Below are positions 14,187 to 23,689 of a DNA stretch of 64,000 nucleotides, piece by piece. The notes below the pieces were generated by a model. It was not told where the DNA came from, did not search any database, and saw only the letters and a program-made list of their open reading frames with translations. Position 1 is the stretch's first letter, and each line of letters begins with the position of its first letter. Source of the DNA: Enoplosus armatus (taxonomy: Eukaryota > Chordata > Actinopteri > Centrarchiformes > Enoplosidae); NCBI RefSeq assembly GCF_043641665.1, contig NC_092190.1, positions 16,403,548 to 16,467,547 on the forward strand, in the 5' to 3' direction. The position numbers and the translations under genes were made by a program.

Positions 14187-14569
14187 TCTGTTCCTCTGTC
14201 TGTGTCTAGCTCTCTCTCTCACGGAGCCATTGAGTCTTGCAGTCGAGCATGCAGCTGACAGCAGCTCTCCCTCCGTCTGTCTATGGCAGCTCAGCAATAC
14301 ACAAGCCATCATACTGTATATAAGGGATGTAATGGTACACAAAAGTCACAGTTTGGTACATTTTGGGTGCAGCAGGGAAAAAGAATTGCAAAAGAAAAAA
14401 ATGTATTTATTCATTTATTTCGAACAGCGGATCAATGGCCATAATGCTTTCTGTGAAAATGAAGACGCTCAAACATGGGTACTTTATATAGGCAATAAAA
14501 AAACAAGAGTTTACAGCCATCGTAGCAGCTCTGTGAGGCTGTACACTGCAGTGCTTTGAGCTATATGCT

Positions 14570-15045
14570 AATGTCAGCATGCTACCATGCTCACAGGTCT
14601 AGCAGGTATAATACTCACCACTTAGTTTATCGTGTTAGCATGTTACCATTTACTAATTAGCACACAAGTACACAAAGTAGAGCTGAGGCTGATGGGAATG
14701 TCATTAGGTTTGCAGGTATGTGGTCATAAACCAGTAGTATTGGACAACTACTGAAATTTTGACCTGATGATGCCACTATGGCACAATGAAAAGTTAAAGG
14801 ATCACCAAGGTTATCTCATGGGCAACATCGATGTGTGTACCAAATTTCGGGGCAATCCATCCAATAGTTACTAGAGACATTTGACTAGAAACCACAAATG
14901 TGAACCTCGAGGTTTTAGGAAAAGATCACCCAAGTCACCGGAGAGATTTCTTCTTAGGACCATGAATGTCTGTACAAAAGTTCATGGAAATCCATCCAAT
15001 AGTTGTCAAGTTATTTCGGTCTGGACAGAAGTGGCGGATTACAGT
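14570..15045. repeat. Dispersed teleost repeat (AATCCATCCAATAGTTGT type)
   Basis: Contains GCTAATGTCAGCATGCTACC, AAAAGTTAAAGGATCACCAA, ACCAAATTTCGGGGCAATCC, ATCCATCCAATAGTTACTAG and a second ATCCATCCAATAGTTGTCAAG, then TTTCGGTCTGGACAGAAGTGG. This wording is characteristic of a very common non-coding repeat in percomorph genomes. It is decayed and has no coding capacity. Confidence 0.75.
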
Positions 15046-16763
15046 GAACATTACAATGAACTTAAATCAGAGCAGCTCAAGCTCTTCATATCCAGTTCAA
15101 TGTGTTCATACTCAGTCAAGACTCACTAACCCTATTTTCAAATTTAGCCCTGGAGGTCCAACTATCAGTGGTGAGAGTGACTGCACGTGCAATGGATAAT
15201 TCCTGGTGAACTGCAGCTGCATTGTGCTCTTTTATACAGGGCAGGCACAACAGACTGATGCACACATGAAGGAACATTACAGCAGGGCTCAAGCTCTGAG
15301 GGCTGAAGGCTGCAGATCTGTGATATACTGTATCTTTCAATTTTCTTGAAAGCACCCCACTAGACTGGGAACTTGATAAGAGAAATGGTTAATGAAAAAA
15401 CTTGATAAGATAAGTTTGTAATAAAGGAAGTTGATTAGTTATAAAGAAGAAAAACTGGATTTGATAGGAGTCACAATTTAAAAGAAAGTAGATAAGAGGC
15501 ATTCATGAATGATAAAGGGACTAGAGGATGAAAGTGGTATAGTGAAATACTTGGGTTGCTTGGCAATTTAGTATTTCCTGTTTACTGGGAAATGTATGTA
15601 CATTATGGAGAATGGATACAAGATTTTCCTTGCTATATCTGACCGAGAGAAAATCCTCATCCACCAATAACACCATTTAACTCACATTTTTTGAGTACAT
15701 TTTTATTTTCTTTACATTAAATGCAACAGAACAGACAACAGAAGCGTACTTTTAAAGCGTGTAGCCAGCTTTAATGTAGAAAATGTACTAACCAATTGAT
15801 GTTTTGTAATGAGCTTAAAAGATCTAAAAGGGGATATTTAATGGAGATACAGGCAAATTAGAGGGTAACTCGCATGCTAAATTTTCCACTGGGTTCAGTG
15901 GTTTGAGAAAAAGTCTTAATTGACTCTAAAAACATGCCATATTAACTGATAAAAAGGCCACATTAGAGTACAACAGTAACTTCGATGGAGGTTAGTGTAT
16001 ATGTATCTACTGAACCATTTCCCACAAGGGAATATGCAGTGGGGTTCAAGACCTCTTTCATTCTTCATTGCCTCAGTAATGGTCAAAAATGTGCTAATGG
16101 GAAAATGTTCTTTTCCTCTGTGCAAAACCAAGCATAAGTTCATCTGGGAAGAAATGTAGATTACACAACACCCTATTATACTGTAGGATTTCAATTGTAG
16201 GATAATGTGCAGACATCCTATAGAGAACACAGCGGGAGCAATAGAGGAGGAAGATTTCATGGTGAGAGAGTAGGAGGGTGGGGAGGCAAATACACAAGTG
16301 AGGAGTACTGTATGAAAAAAGGAAAGGGAGGGAGCAGGCTGTGGTGTCAGATGGAGCAGGCAGATGGTTGGAGGATGCATTTCCAATCAGCCTGGTGATA
16401 GGGGTGAATCCTCAAACACTAAATCCAGAGAAATCCTTACAATCAAACACACACATATCCTCACTACAGGCCAAGCTAAAAGTTACACTGCACCCACTAA
16501 TAAAAGCGGCCTTGAGCACAATTGTATTTCTTCCTACTCATTCATTTTATGATACTTTGGGTGAGAGCAGTACCTGAATTACTGACGTCAATTTTAGTTT
16601 CAAGCTTGTACGTTTTATTGTATATTCATAAATGTATATTTGTAATTGATTCAAACGTTAAAAAGCAGTGTCTCACTGACCACTCTGGTTGAAAGTATCG
16701 TTTTGTGGAAGAAAATATTAAATGAAAAAGGAAAAATCTAATTATTTATCAAATCAGATCAAA
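15046..16763. other. Intronic sequence without recognised features
   Basis: AT-rich, with no microsatellite of note. The open frame at 15,916-16,386 (minus) has no recognisable domain. Confidence 0.5.
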
Positions 16764-16809
16764 CCTCCACAGAAAACAAATGCTCGTCATCAGAGTAGAG
16801 CTGCAAGTA

Positions 16810-16955
16810 AAGATTATTTTCAGCTCTGGCAAACAGTGATGAGCATTTTTCACCATCTTCTGACACTTAATGCATCAAACATTTGGCCGATTTCTTAAGA
16901 AGATAATATGGCAGATTAATCAATAATACTTGTTAATGTAGTTGCAGCTCTAATC
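16810..16955. repeat. Interspersed repeat relic (TTGCAGCTCTAA end)
   Basis: TGAGCATTTTTCACCATCTTC, then AGATTAATCAATAATACTTG and GTTGCAGCTCTAA. It matches a common fish MITE-like family whose end typically reads GATTAATCGATAATGAAAAT then CGTTAGTTGCAGCCCT. It lies inside the tandem unit and is therefore repeated at 18,200-18,345. Confidence 0.6.
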
Positions 16956-17189
16956 TAACTTTATATTGTGAGACATAAAACTGCTAACACATGTCCAACA
17001 TGCAGTGATACCTTGTGTGGTCCAGTTCAATTACACTGTCGTTTTGAGCTGCTTCCTGTCCCTGCTTCTCATCTAGATGTTACACTAAATCATACACAAA
17101 GCACAGTTTCCTGTTTAAAATTCTAGAATGTAACTAAGAAAAAAAAAAGAAAAAAGAAAAAGAAGGCAGCCGGATTCCGGAACCATACC

Positions 17190-17228
17190 ATGTCATAGTT
17201 CTCATGGCTTTGATGAGAACTATGACAT
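17190..17228. repeat. Perfect inverted repeat, 16-bp stem and 7-base loop
   Basis: ATGTCATAGTTCTCAT (17,190-17,205) and ATGAGAACTATGACAT (17,213-17,228) are exact reverse complements around a GGCTTTG loop. Copy 2 of the tandem unit has only the loop-side five bases of the left arm plus the right arm. The left arm was therefore gained in copy 1 or lost from copy 2. Confidence 0.9.
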
Positions 17229-17236
17229 CACAAGAT

Positions 17237-17243
17237 TATATAG
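17237..17243 (+). promoter_or_regulatory. Possible TATA box of acidic ORF copy 1
   Basis: TATATAG lies 101 bases upstream of the ATG at 17,338. A start site 25-30 bases downstream would leave a 5' leader of about 65-70 bases. The same box is kept in copy 2 (18,539-18,545) despite a three-base insertion just before it. The spacing is plausible, but AT-rich hexamers are common. Confidence 0.35.
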
Positions 17244-17337
17244 TAAAGCCCCCAGAATTCACTCATAGCTCAACACAAACACAAGTTGATCATACACATT
17301 GCAGACGCTGCACGTTGGCGACGAACAAACTAAGAAA

Positions 17338-17961
17338 ATGGTTTACGTATTTAATGAACGAGGTGACCACGAGGACTTGGATGATGATCCAGACCAACAG
17401 CCAATGTTCCCCATTGCGATTCTTGTTTGGCCTGATCTGTCTCAGATTATAAACGACATTCTAAACAATTTAGATGACTCTTACATGGAGGACAATGACA
17501 TATATTATTATGAAATCTTCCAAGATGAAGACATAGCGGCTGGTGCTGAGGTGGAGGTTGAAACTGAAGTCAACCAAAATGCTGGTGCTCAAGAAGAGAA
17601 GACAGAGCCACGCCCCGGCCCCAGCAAAAGAGCCAGGGAGAATGATGATGATGATGAGGAGGACGAAATAATCATCAAACGCTTCAGATACAACTGTGAC
17701 TACATGTTCATAAACAACAACACACAGAACCAGCCTGAAGTTAGTGCTGAGGTAGAAACAGAGGTCAGCCAGTATGATGCAGATGCCGTGGATGACCCCC
17801 TGCCAGGAGGATCCAGGAAGAGGGCACGCGAAGATGACGAAGAAGACGAAGAAGATGAGGAGGACAGCAAAAGGTTCAAATGGGACTGGTATGACTTTCC
17901 TGAAAGTGATATTGAAAGTGATACTGAAAGTGATATGGAAAGTGACACAGACAATGAGTGA
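17338..17961 (+). CDS. Unrecognised acidic nuclear-type protein, copy 1 (intact, 207 aa, apparently single exon)
   Basis: I do not recognise the family. The frame is open from a TGA at 17,287; its first ATG (17,338) has an excellent context (AAGAAAATGG). The predicted protein has 68 acidic residues of 207 (33%) and about 16 basic ones. Residues 1-66 are a less charged head with hydrophobic stretches (FPIAILVWPDLSQIINDIL). Residues about 70-124 and 137-187 are two diverged copies of one module: Glu/Val-rich start, KRARE basic motif (97-101; 161-165), long Asp/Glu run, then KRF plus aromatic residues (KRFRYNCDYMF; SKRFKWDWYDF). The C-terminus is four ESD-x repeats that fit the casein kinase 2 pattern S-x-x-E/D. 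No signal peptide or membrane segment. Basic clusters within acidic tracts suggest a nuclear, perhaps histone- or chromatin-binding role, which is inference only. It lies antisense inside SH3RF3 intron 1 and is followed by a tandem copy. An alternative start at 17,204 would need a 62-nt intron (17,243-17,304), shorter than usual. Confidence 0.55.
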   Translation: MVYVFNERGDHEDLDDDPDQQPMFPIAILVWPDLSQIINDILNNLDDSYMEDNDIYYYEIFQDEDIAAGAEVEVETEVNQNAGAQEEKTEPRPGPSKRARENDDDDEEDEIIIKRFRYNCDYMFINNNTQNQPEVSAEVETEVSQYDADAVDDPLPGGSRKRAREDDEEDEEDEEDSKRFKWDWYDFPESDIESDTESDMESDTDNE

Positions 17962-18033
17962 TGAGTGCTGAGTGCTGAGTGTTGAGTGATGTGATGTGTA
18001 TACAAACATCCCTTCTACACGGAAAACTATATA

Positions 18034-18080
18034 CATCTCATGGATGCATCATCCCGTCAATGTGATGCACCCATGAGATG
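18034..18080. repeat. Inverted repeat downstream of acidic ORF copy 1 (17-bp arms, one mismatch)
   Basis: CATCTCATGGATGCATC (18,034-18,050) and GATGCACCCATGAGATG (18,064-18,080) pair with a single mismatch around a 13-base loop, about 70 bases after the stop. If the ORF is transcribed this would be a 3' UTR stem-loop. Copy 2 retains it at about 19,310-19,356 with one further mismatch. Confidence 0.8.
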
Positions 18081-18199
18081 GTGACAGCAACTCTCACAAA
18101 TCGCACCTTCCCTCTACACCACGTCACTTTCTACTCTGTAGGCCCCAATTAATCCTCCACAGAAAACAAATGTTTGTCATCAGAGTAGAGCTGCAAGTA

Positions 18200-18345
18200 A
18201 AGATTATTTTCAGCTCTGGCAAACAGTGATGAGCATTTTTCACCATCTTCTGACACTTAATGCATCAAACATTTAACTGATTTCTTAAGAAGATAATATG
18301 GCAGATGAATCAATAATACTTGTTACTGTAGTTGCAGCACTAAAC
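18200..18345. repeat. Second copy of the same interspersed relic, duplicated with the tandem unit
   Basis: The same sequence as 16,810-16,955 with a few substitutions, present because the 1.4-kb unit was duplicated. Confidence 0.6.
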
Positions 18346-18538
18346 TATCTTTATATTGTGAGACATAAAACTGCTAACACATGTCCAACATGCAGTGATA
18401 CCCCCTTGTTCCAGTTCAATTACACTGTCGTTTTGAGCTGCTTCCTGTCCCTGCTTCTCATCTAGATGTTACACTAAATCATACACAAAGCACAGTTTCC
18501 TCATGGCTTTGATGAGAACTATGACATTACAAGATTAT

Positions 18539-18545
18539 TATATAG
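18539..18545 (+). promoter_or_regulatory. Possible TATA box of acidic ORF copy 2
   Basis: The same TATATAG as in copy 1, again 101 bases before the ATG (18,640). Conservation of box, spacing and start context in both copies is the only support. Confidence 0.3.
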
Positions 18546-18639
18546 TAAAGCCCCCAGAATTCACTCATAGCTCAACACAAACACAAGTTGATCATACACG
18601 TTGCAGACGCTGCACGTTGGCGACGAACAAACTAAGAAA

Positions 18640-19243
18640 ATGGTTCACATATTTAATGAACGAGGTGACCACGAGGACTTGGTTGATGATCCAGACCAAC
18701 AGCCAATGTTCCCCATTGAGATTTTTGTTTGGCCTGATCTGTCTCAGGTTATAAACCACATTCTGAACCATTTAGATGACTCTTACATGGAGGACTATGA
18801 CATTATATTGTTATGAAATCTTCCAAGATGAAGACATAGCGGCTGGTGCTGAGGTGGAGGTTGAAACTGAGGTCATCCAAAATGCTGGTGCTCAAGAAGA
18901 GCCACTCCCCGGCCCCAGCAAAAGAGCCAGGGAGAATGATGATGAGGAGGAGGAGGAAAGAATCACCAGACGCTTCAGATACAACTGTGACTACATGTTC
19001 ATAAACAACAACACACAGAACCAGCCTGAAGTTAGTGCTGAGGTAGACAAAGAGGTCAGCCAGTATGATGTAGATGCCGTGGATGACCCCCTGCCCGGAG
19101 GATCCAGGAAGAGGGCACGCGAAGACGACGAAGAAGATGAAAAGGACAGCAAAACGTTCAAATGGGACTGGTATGACTTTCCTGAAAGTGATATTGAAAG
19201 TGATACTGAAAGTGATATGGAAAGTGACACAGACAATGAGTGA
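18640..19243 (+). pseudogene. Acidic nuclear-type protein, copy 2, with one single-base frameshift
   Basis: This is the tandem duplicate of the 17,338-17,961 gene, with the same start (AAGAAAATGG) and the same C-terminus. Compared with copy 1 it has an extra base within about 18,796-18,810, where copy 1 reads GACATATATTATTATG and copy 2 reads GACATTATATTGTTATG. The frame therefore ends at a TGA after about 58 codons, and the remaining protein continues in the next frame to the stop at 19,241-19,243. Elsewhere the differences are amino-acid substitutions and in-frame losses (about 9, 3 and 9 bases) in the acidic tracts. The frame was apparently kept open for some time after duplication. The shift could be a recent inactivation, an assembly error, or a programmed event; the first two are likelier. 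The downstream part alone still has both KRARE motifs and the ESD-x tail. Confidence 0.55.
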
Positions 19244-19575
19244 TGAGTGCTGAGTGTTGAGTGATGTGATGTGTATACAAACATCCCTTCTACACGGAAA
19301 ACTATATACATCTCATGGATGCATCATCCCGTCAATGTGATGCACCCATGAAATGGTGACAGCAACTCTCACAAATCGCACCTTCCCTCTACACCACGTC
19401 ACTTTCTACTCTGTAGGCCGCTAATTGATCCTTCGTTCAATTTTGACCTGCATCATACAACAACAGAAAAAAACAGCCACCAGCCACCTCTCGACACCCA
19501 TCAAATGGCAACTTTCAATTAGGCTAAATGGCAACTTTCAATTGCTTATAGAAAATGTAATTGAATCAAAATTCA

Positions 19576-19595
19576 AATAAAATTAAAAAAAAAAA
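19576..19595 (+). terminator. Possible polyadenylation signal with following A tract, downstream of acidic ORF copy 2
   Basis: AATAAA (19,576-19,581) is followed by an uninterrupted A run (about 19,585-19,595), roughly 330 bases past the copy 2 stop and outside the duplicated unit. No AATAAA was noticed between the copy 1 stop and the start of copy 2. The site could serve as a poly(A) signal or be chance in AT-rich DNA. Confidence 0.25.
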
Positions 19596-20199
19596 TGTAA
19601 TTTGACTTGCTTATAGTATGTTGCTAAAATCTAACTGTACTTAGTCATGATTTATCAGTGGTACCATTCTGTATGGTCATATGTAGGGCCTGACATGGAC
19701 TAATTAGGAGACCATGGGCCCCTGGGCTTAAATACTGGGCCCACAGATTGTGTTTATTCTAAAAATGAACAGTTGCTGTAATCAGACAGCAAACTCCCAA
19801 GTATCAATATGGGACTAAAAAAAAACAGTATCAGTCGGGCTCTATCTTTTCTAGTTAGAAAGAGCAGATCACTTTAGTATCAAGAAAACACTTAAATGAA
19901 TAAAAAGCTACACGGTTATAGCAATGTAGAGATGTTTTGAAATAGGTGAAGCTGCAATGGAAACAAGTGTAATAACCAAATGTCCAAGTAAGACTCAAAA
20001 CCTTAGCTAAAACTGAGTTTAACTGAAGTGTGCGATTAAGAAAAGTGCCAGAGCAGGTAAACATCAGTGCATGTGAGTGAGTGGGTATGTGTGTTTCCAT
20101 CGGGTGGGGAGGGATGGGTGGGTTGTCAATGTCCTCACTAGGCTGCAGCTGCTTATTGACATCATTACCGTAGGACAGCTGAGGGCAGCTGCGAGGCCC

Positions 20200-20254
20200 C
20201 AGAGAGAGGGAGAGAGAGACAGAGAGAGAGGGGGGGGGGGGGGGGGGGGGGGGG
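20200..20254. repeat. (GA)n followed by 25-base poly-G tract
   Basis: GA-rich purine run leading directly into G at 20,230-20,254. The tract is long enough to be unstable or mis-sequenced, and it can form G-quadruplex structures. Confidence 0.9.
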
Positions 20255-20844
20255 ACTTAGGTCACTGAACCAAACCTTTAAGTCTCTCTACCTTTCTCTG
20301 TCCCTTATGCGTATTTCTCTTTTTGTCCCTGTGTGTCTCTCTGTAGCAACCACAACCTTTTCCTGAACGAACAGAGTTAAACACAAACTTTGAAACGTTT
20401 AACTTTGGGGCCTCACACACATGCTGCCAAAAATACAGCGTGGAGAGTAGATTGTCGTCATAATTGTGGTTCAGTCAGTCTGAGGTGCACTCAACCAACA
20501 AGGATTAGGTTTTACTCTTTCCCACACACTCTCACACACGATACAACATGTTGTGTATTTACTATACACATGTCCACGGAGCATCTGAGATAGACAGAGC
20601 GTGTAGGTAGAGTATAGCTGAGGAAACCGTGTGTCTGTGCATGTATTTGTGTGTCGGAGTAGTCTGGCTAAAACCACAAAGCCAAGGGAAGCTACTGCTG
20701 GTACAGACGGACACATGCAGACACACACACCTTCCTCCATCTGTCTACTTAAAGGGTCAATCATAAGCTAATTCACGCAGAGAAAGCGAGAGAGCCTGAG
20801 AGGATGTGTCCTGCTGGGACCGAAAACACATTCACATTCACTCA

Positions 20845-21060
20845 CCATGTGAATTGAGCTGGTCTGAACCAGATTATACTGGACTGAAATGGGATTATAT
20901 TGAACTGAATCATGTGGATCTAAAACAACTGATTATACTGAATTGGTGGATTATACAAAACTGGATTATACTAGACAGATCAAGACTATAGAGGAGTGAG
21001 AAGGAATAGATAGAAGTGACTTAAAGTAGACTGAATCAGATGATACTGAATTGAACCTAG
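20845..21060. repeat. Degenerate minisatellite, GATTATACTG(A)-type units of about 15-25 bp
   Basis: Repeated variants of GATTATACTGGACTGAAA, GATTATATTGAACTGAAT, GATTATACTGAATTGG and GGATTATACTAGAC follow one another without exact periodicity. Confidence 0.55.
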
Positions 21061-21415
21061 TTTTATTGCACTGGCATGACACTTAGTGGAATTACTGGTA
21101 ATAGAATAATACAATTAATTTATTATAATAGCGGCATATCAGCTCATATACGTATACGTCCGTACCTTCTGTTCCAATTTCTACCATTTCACTCCAGCCC
21201 TCAAACTCACATGAGTTGCATCAGAGCCTAGGTTTTTAAAATGTATTACTTTAGTCCAGACTAATCCTGAAACAATTAATCACTTAGTGCATTAGTCAGA
21301 CAGCAGAAAAATAATAGCCAATTATTTTAATAATCAATCAGCGGTTTAAGCCATTTATCAAGAATATAAAGGATTTGTGGCTTTAATCTGTTTTATATCA
21401 TTGTAAACTGCATAT

Positions 21416-21506
21416 CAGGGTTTCCCACAGTGTATTAAATGGAGGTGAAGAACCTTGCCTGAAGTAAACATCAACTCCACTGAACAAATTCCTGGGGGAA
21501 ACGCTG
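21416..21506. repeat. Short hAT-like MITE, 91 bp
   Basis: The ends are inverted repeats: CAGGGTTTCCCACAG at the left and, read on the other strand, CAGCGTTTCCCCCAG at the right (13 of 15 identical). CAG-GTTTCCC ends are typical of fish hAT non-autonomous elements. I could not see a clear 8-bp target-site duplication. Confidence 0.4.
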
Positions 21507-21607
21507 AATTCTTTGGGTATTGGACTGTTGGTTGGATACATTTGAAAATGTCTCCTTCGGCTCTGAGAACTTGTGGGCATTTGTCACTTTCTTGTGACAT
21601 TATATTC

Positions 21608-21757
21608 GAGCTGCAATGATTATTCAAGTCAAGCAGTTCAAGGACGTCACTTTGGGCTCTGGGATGTTTTTTTTTTACATTTCATAAACTAAACGGTTGA
21701 TCAAGAAAATAATTGGCAGATTAATCGATAATGAAAATAATCGTTAGTTGCAGCCTT
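21608..21757. repeat. Interspersed repeat relic (CGTTAGTTGCAGCC end)
   Basis: Starts with GAGCTGCAATGATTATTCAAG and ends with ATTAATCGATAATGAAAATA then ATCGTTAGTTGCAGCC. The two ends are roughly inverted relative to each other, as in a MITE. Confidence 0.6.
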
Positions 21758-22807
21758 GGTGCAACTAGACAGGGTTTATGCAGTTCACTTGTATCAGGCA
21801 AAAAAACCTTCCCACTTAATTACTTTACTTCAGTTAATTTCAGATAAATTAAAAATTCAAGTTTAGTTAACTTCTTTTATTTTCATGTCATTTTATTGGG
21901 CAGTATGAGGCTTAAAGGAGAAGTCTGGTGAGATTCTATTTTTTTTTATCATTATTATGTGTATTATCATTATCAATGAACCCAATGAAAAAAACAAAAA
22001 CCAGCAATGAATTAACTATAACACATACTGCCTATGTAGCCAAAGTCTGATATAGCTTATTTCTCTATGGCGTAGAGTGACTGACAAAGGTGTCCTCCCT
22101 GGAGCAGGGCAGTAAATCCCAGGGTGCTGCTCAGACCCTGATCTTCAAAAAGCTAAAAAAGTTCCCCACAGGGAGCAATAGAGGAGCTTATCATTATCTG
22201 ACATTAAATTGGTTTAGTTCATTATATTTCACTGTGCTCTTTGTGGGACAGTGCTGTGAAATACCTCAGTCAGATGGCAGGTCAAACAGAGGTGTCCAAG
22301 GAGACACACACATGCACACACACTCTCTCTCTCAGACACACACACACTGGCAGCTCAGATACCACATATAGGGAAGCCTCAGCCCTACGAGCACAGACCA
22401 GACTGGCTCCAAATGTCTCACACACACACGCACAGATGTCTGTAGACCACCAGTGGGACACCAGACTACCCCACCTGTCCACTTATGGACCACCAGTGGC
22501 TAATGGATCTGTGTGTCTTGCCGTGCGCCGGAGCAAAAAAGACACTACTGGAAAACTAATCAAATCAAAAACAAATTGTATCTGCATGTTTTGTGTGTGT
22601 GTGTGTGTCTCATGAGCCACACGGCAGTCATAAGATTCAATTATGAAAAACAAGAGATCTTTATTCACGATTGACAACAGCAACACACACAAACATCTGC
22701 AGGGTTCAGAGCCATCTGTTGTTACAGACTGCTCAATCAGCCTGGTGTGTGTGAGTGTGTGTGAATGCCACATATCTTCCTGTTAGACATAAACCATTGT
22801 CTTCTGA

Positions 22808-22808
<1 letters not shown>

Positions 22809-22846
<38 letters not shown>
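22809..22846. repeat. Microsatellite (GT)19
   Basis: Perfect GT run. Confidence 0.95.
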
Positions 22847-22850
<4 letters not shown>

Positions 22851-23689
22851 TGTGGTTTCTGAGAGTATGTGCAGCTTGTGGCTGGGAATGTAGCCTGTCT
22901 GCAAACAGGAATGTCTGTCAGCAGAAATTCTTTGCTTTATCATAGTGAGAATATGCAGAACTATACTTAAACACACACTCAAGCTGATTACTGTCTCCAC
23001 CATATGGGAAAAAAAGAAGTAGAGAAACATTAACCCATAAGCTGTCTTAAAAAATTGATGTACTGCGACAGTTATGAGAAGATTCCTGGAAGAATGAAAG
23101 AATTTCAACACGGCACGGAGTAAAGCACTGCTTCAGAGATATGACATTTGCCTATAAATCAATGCATCTATAGTTTTTTGCTGTCAACTTTTTATGGATT
23201 TAACAATGCAGAACTGACAGCTGGAGCAAAATGTTAACATCCCAACAACAAGACCTCAACACTTAGACATTGAAGGCTAAATCAATCAATAAATGAATAC
23301 ATAAAAGAGCTTCACCCACTGAAACTTTACACATGATCCAAAAAGAAAACAGCAGTAATGTGATCTGTAATCTCCCTCTTCATGATGTCACCTTCACACA
23401 CACTCGTCCATTCTGCTACTGTATTCAGTATTGTATTCGCTTTGATGAATGTGACCGCAAGTTTCACACACTACTAGGAGCCCAGATTATGTAAAAGCTT
23501 TATGTAGTATGAGAGCTCAATGCTAGAGGCACAACAAAGTCACACTGTACTGCAGTTTGTTCAGACATCATTCACAGTTTAGCTGGCTTTAAGCAGGCTG
23601 TTTCATGAGGTGAATTAGACACCCATTCATTCACCTCTGATGGGTGTGATGCAGATTGTTTGATTACACACAACAGAATTGGGACTACA

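Larger units (their letters stand above)
16764..18153 (+). repeat. Tandem duplication unit, copy 1 (about 1,390 bp)
   Basis: The unit starts at CCTCCACAGAAAACAAATG and ends after TTTCTACTCTGTAGGCC plus a short AT-rich tail, where the next copy begins directly. It contains, in order, an interspersed-repeat relic, a TTCCTGTCCCTGCTTCTCATC stretch shared by both copies, an A-rich tract plus a perfect hairpin found only in this copy, the TATATAG box, the acidic ORF and a 3' inverted repeat. Confidence 0.85.
18154..19432 (+). repeat. Tandem duplication unit, copy 2 (about 1,280 bp)
   Basis: Head-to-tail copy of 16,764-18,153, with most bases identical. It lacks roughly 85-90 bases present in copy 1 just before the ORF region (the A-rich tract and left hairpin arm) and about 20 bases in the acidic tracts. 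It ends at CTCTGTAGGCCGCTAATTGATCC, after which the sequence is unrelated. The divergence shows the duplication is not a very recent assembly artefact. Confidence 0.85.

Noticed and set aside
13878..14342. 154-codon minus-strand frame rich in Ser/Leu and Arg/Glu
   Set aside because: Translation of CA, GA and CT microsatellites.
17204..17452. 82-codon frame beginning MALMRTMTSQDYIVK, also present in copy 2
   Set aside because: It overlaps the acidic frame in another phase and ends inside it. It could be an upstream exon only through a 62-nt intron, shorter than usual, so it is mentioned but not called.
17470..18036. 188-codon minus-strand frame across the acidic ORF
   Set aside because: It is the antisense of an Asp/Glu-rich sequence, which always reads as Ile/Val/Phe/Ser-rich. 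The plus frame has the start context, internal repeats and in-frame indels.
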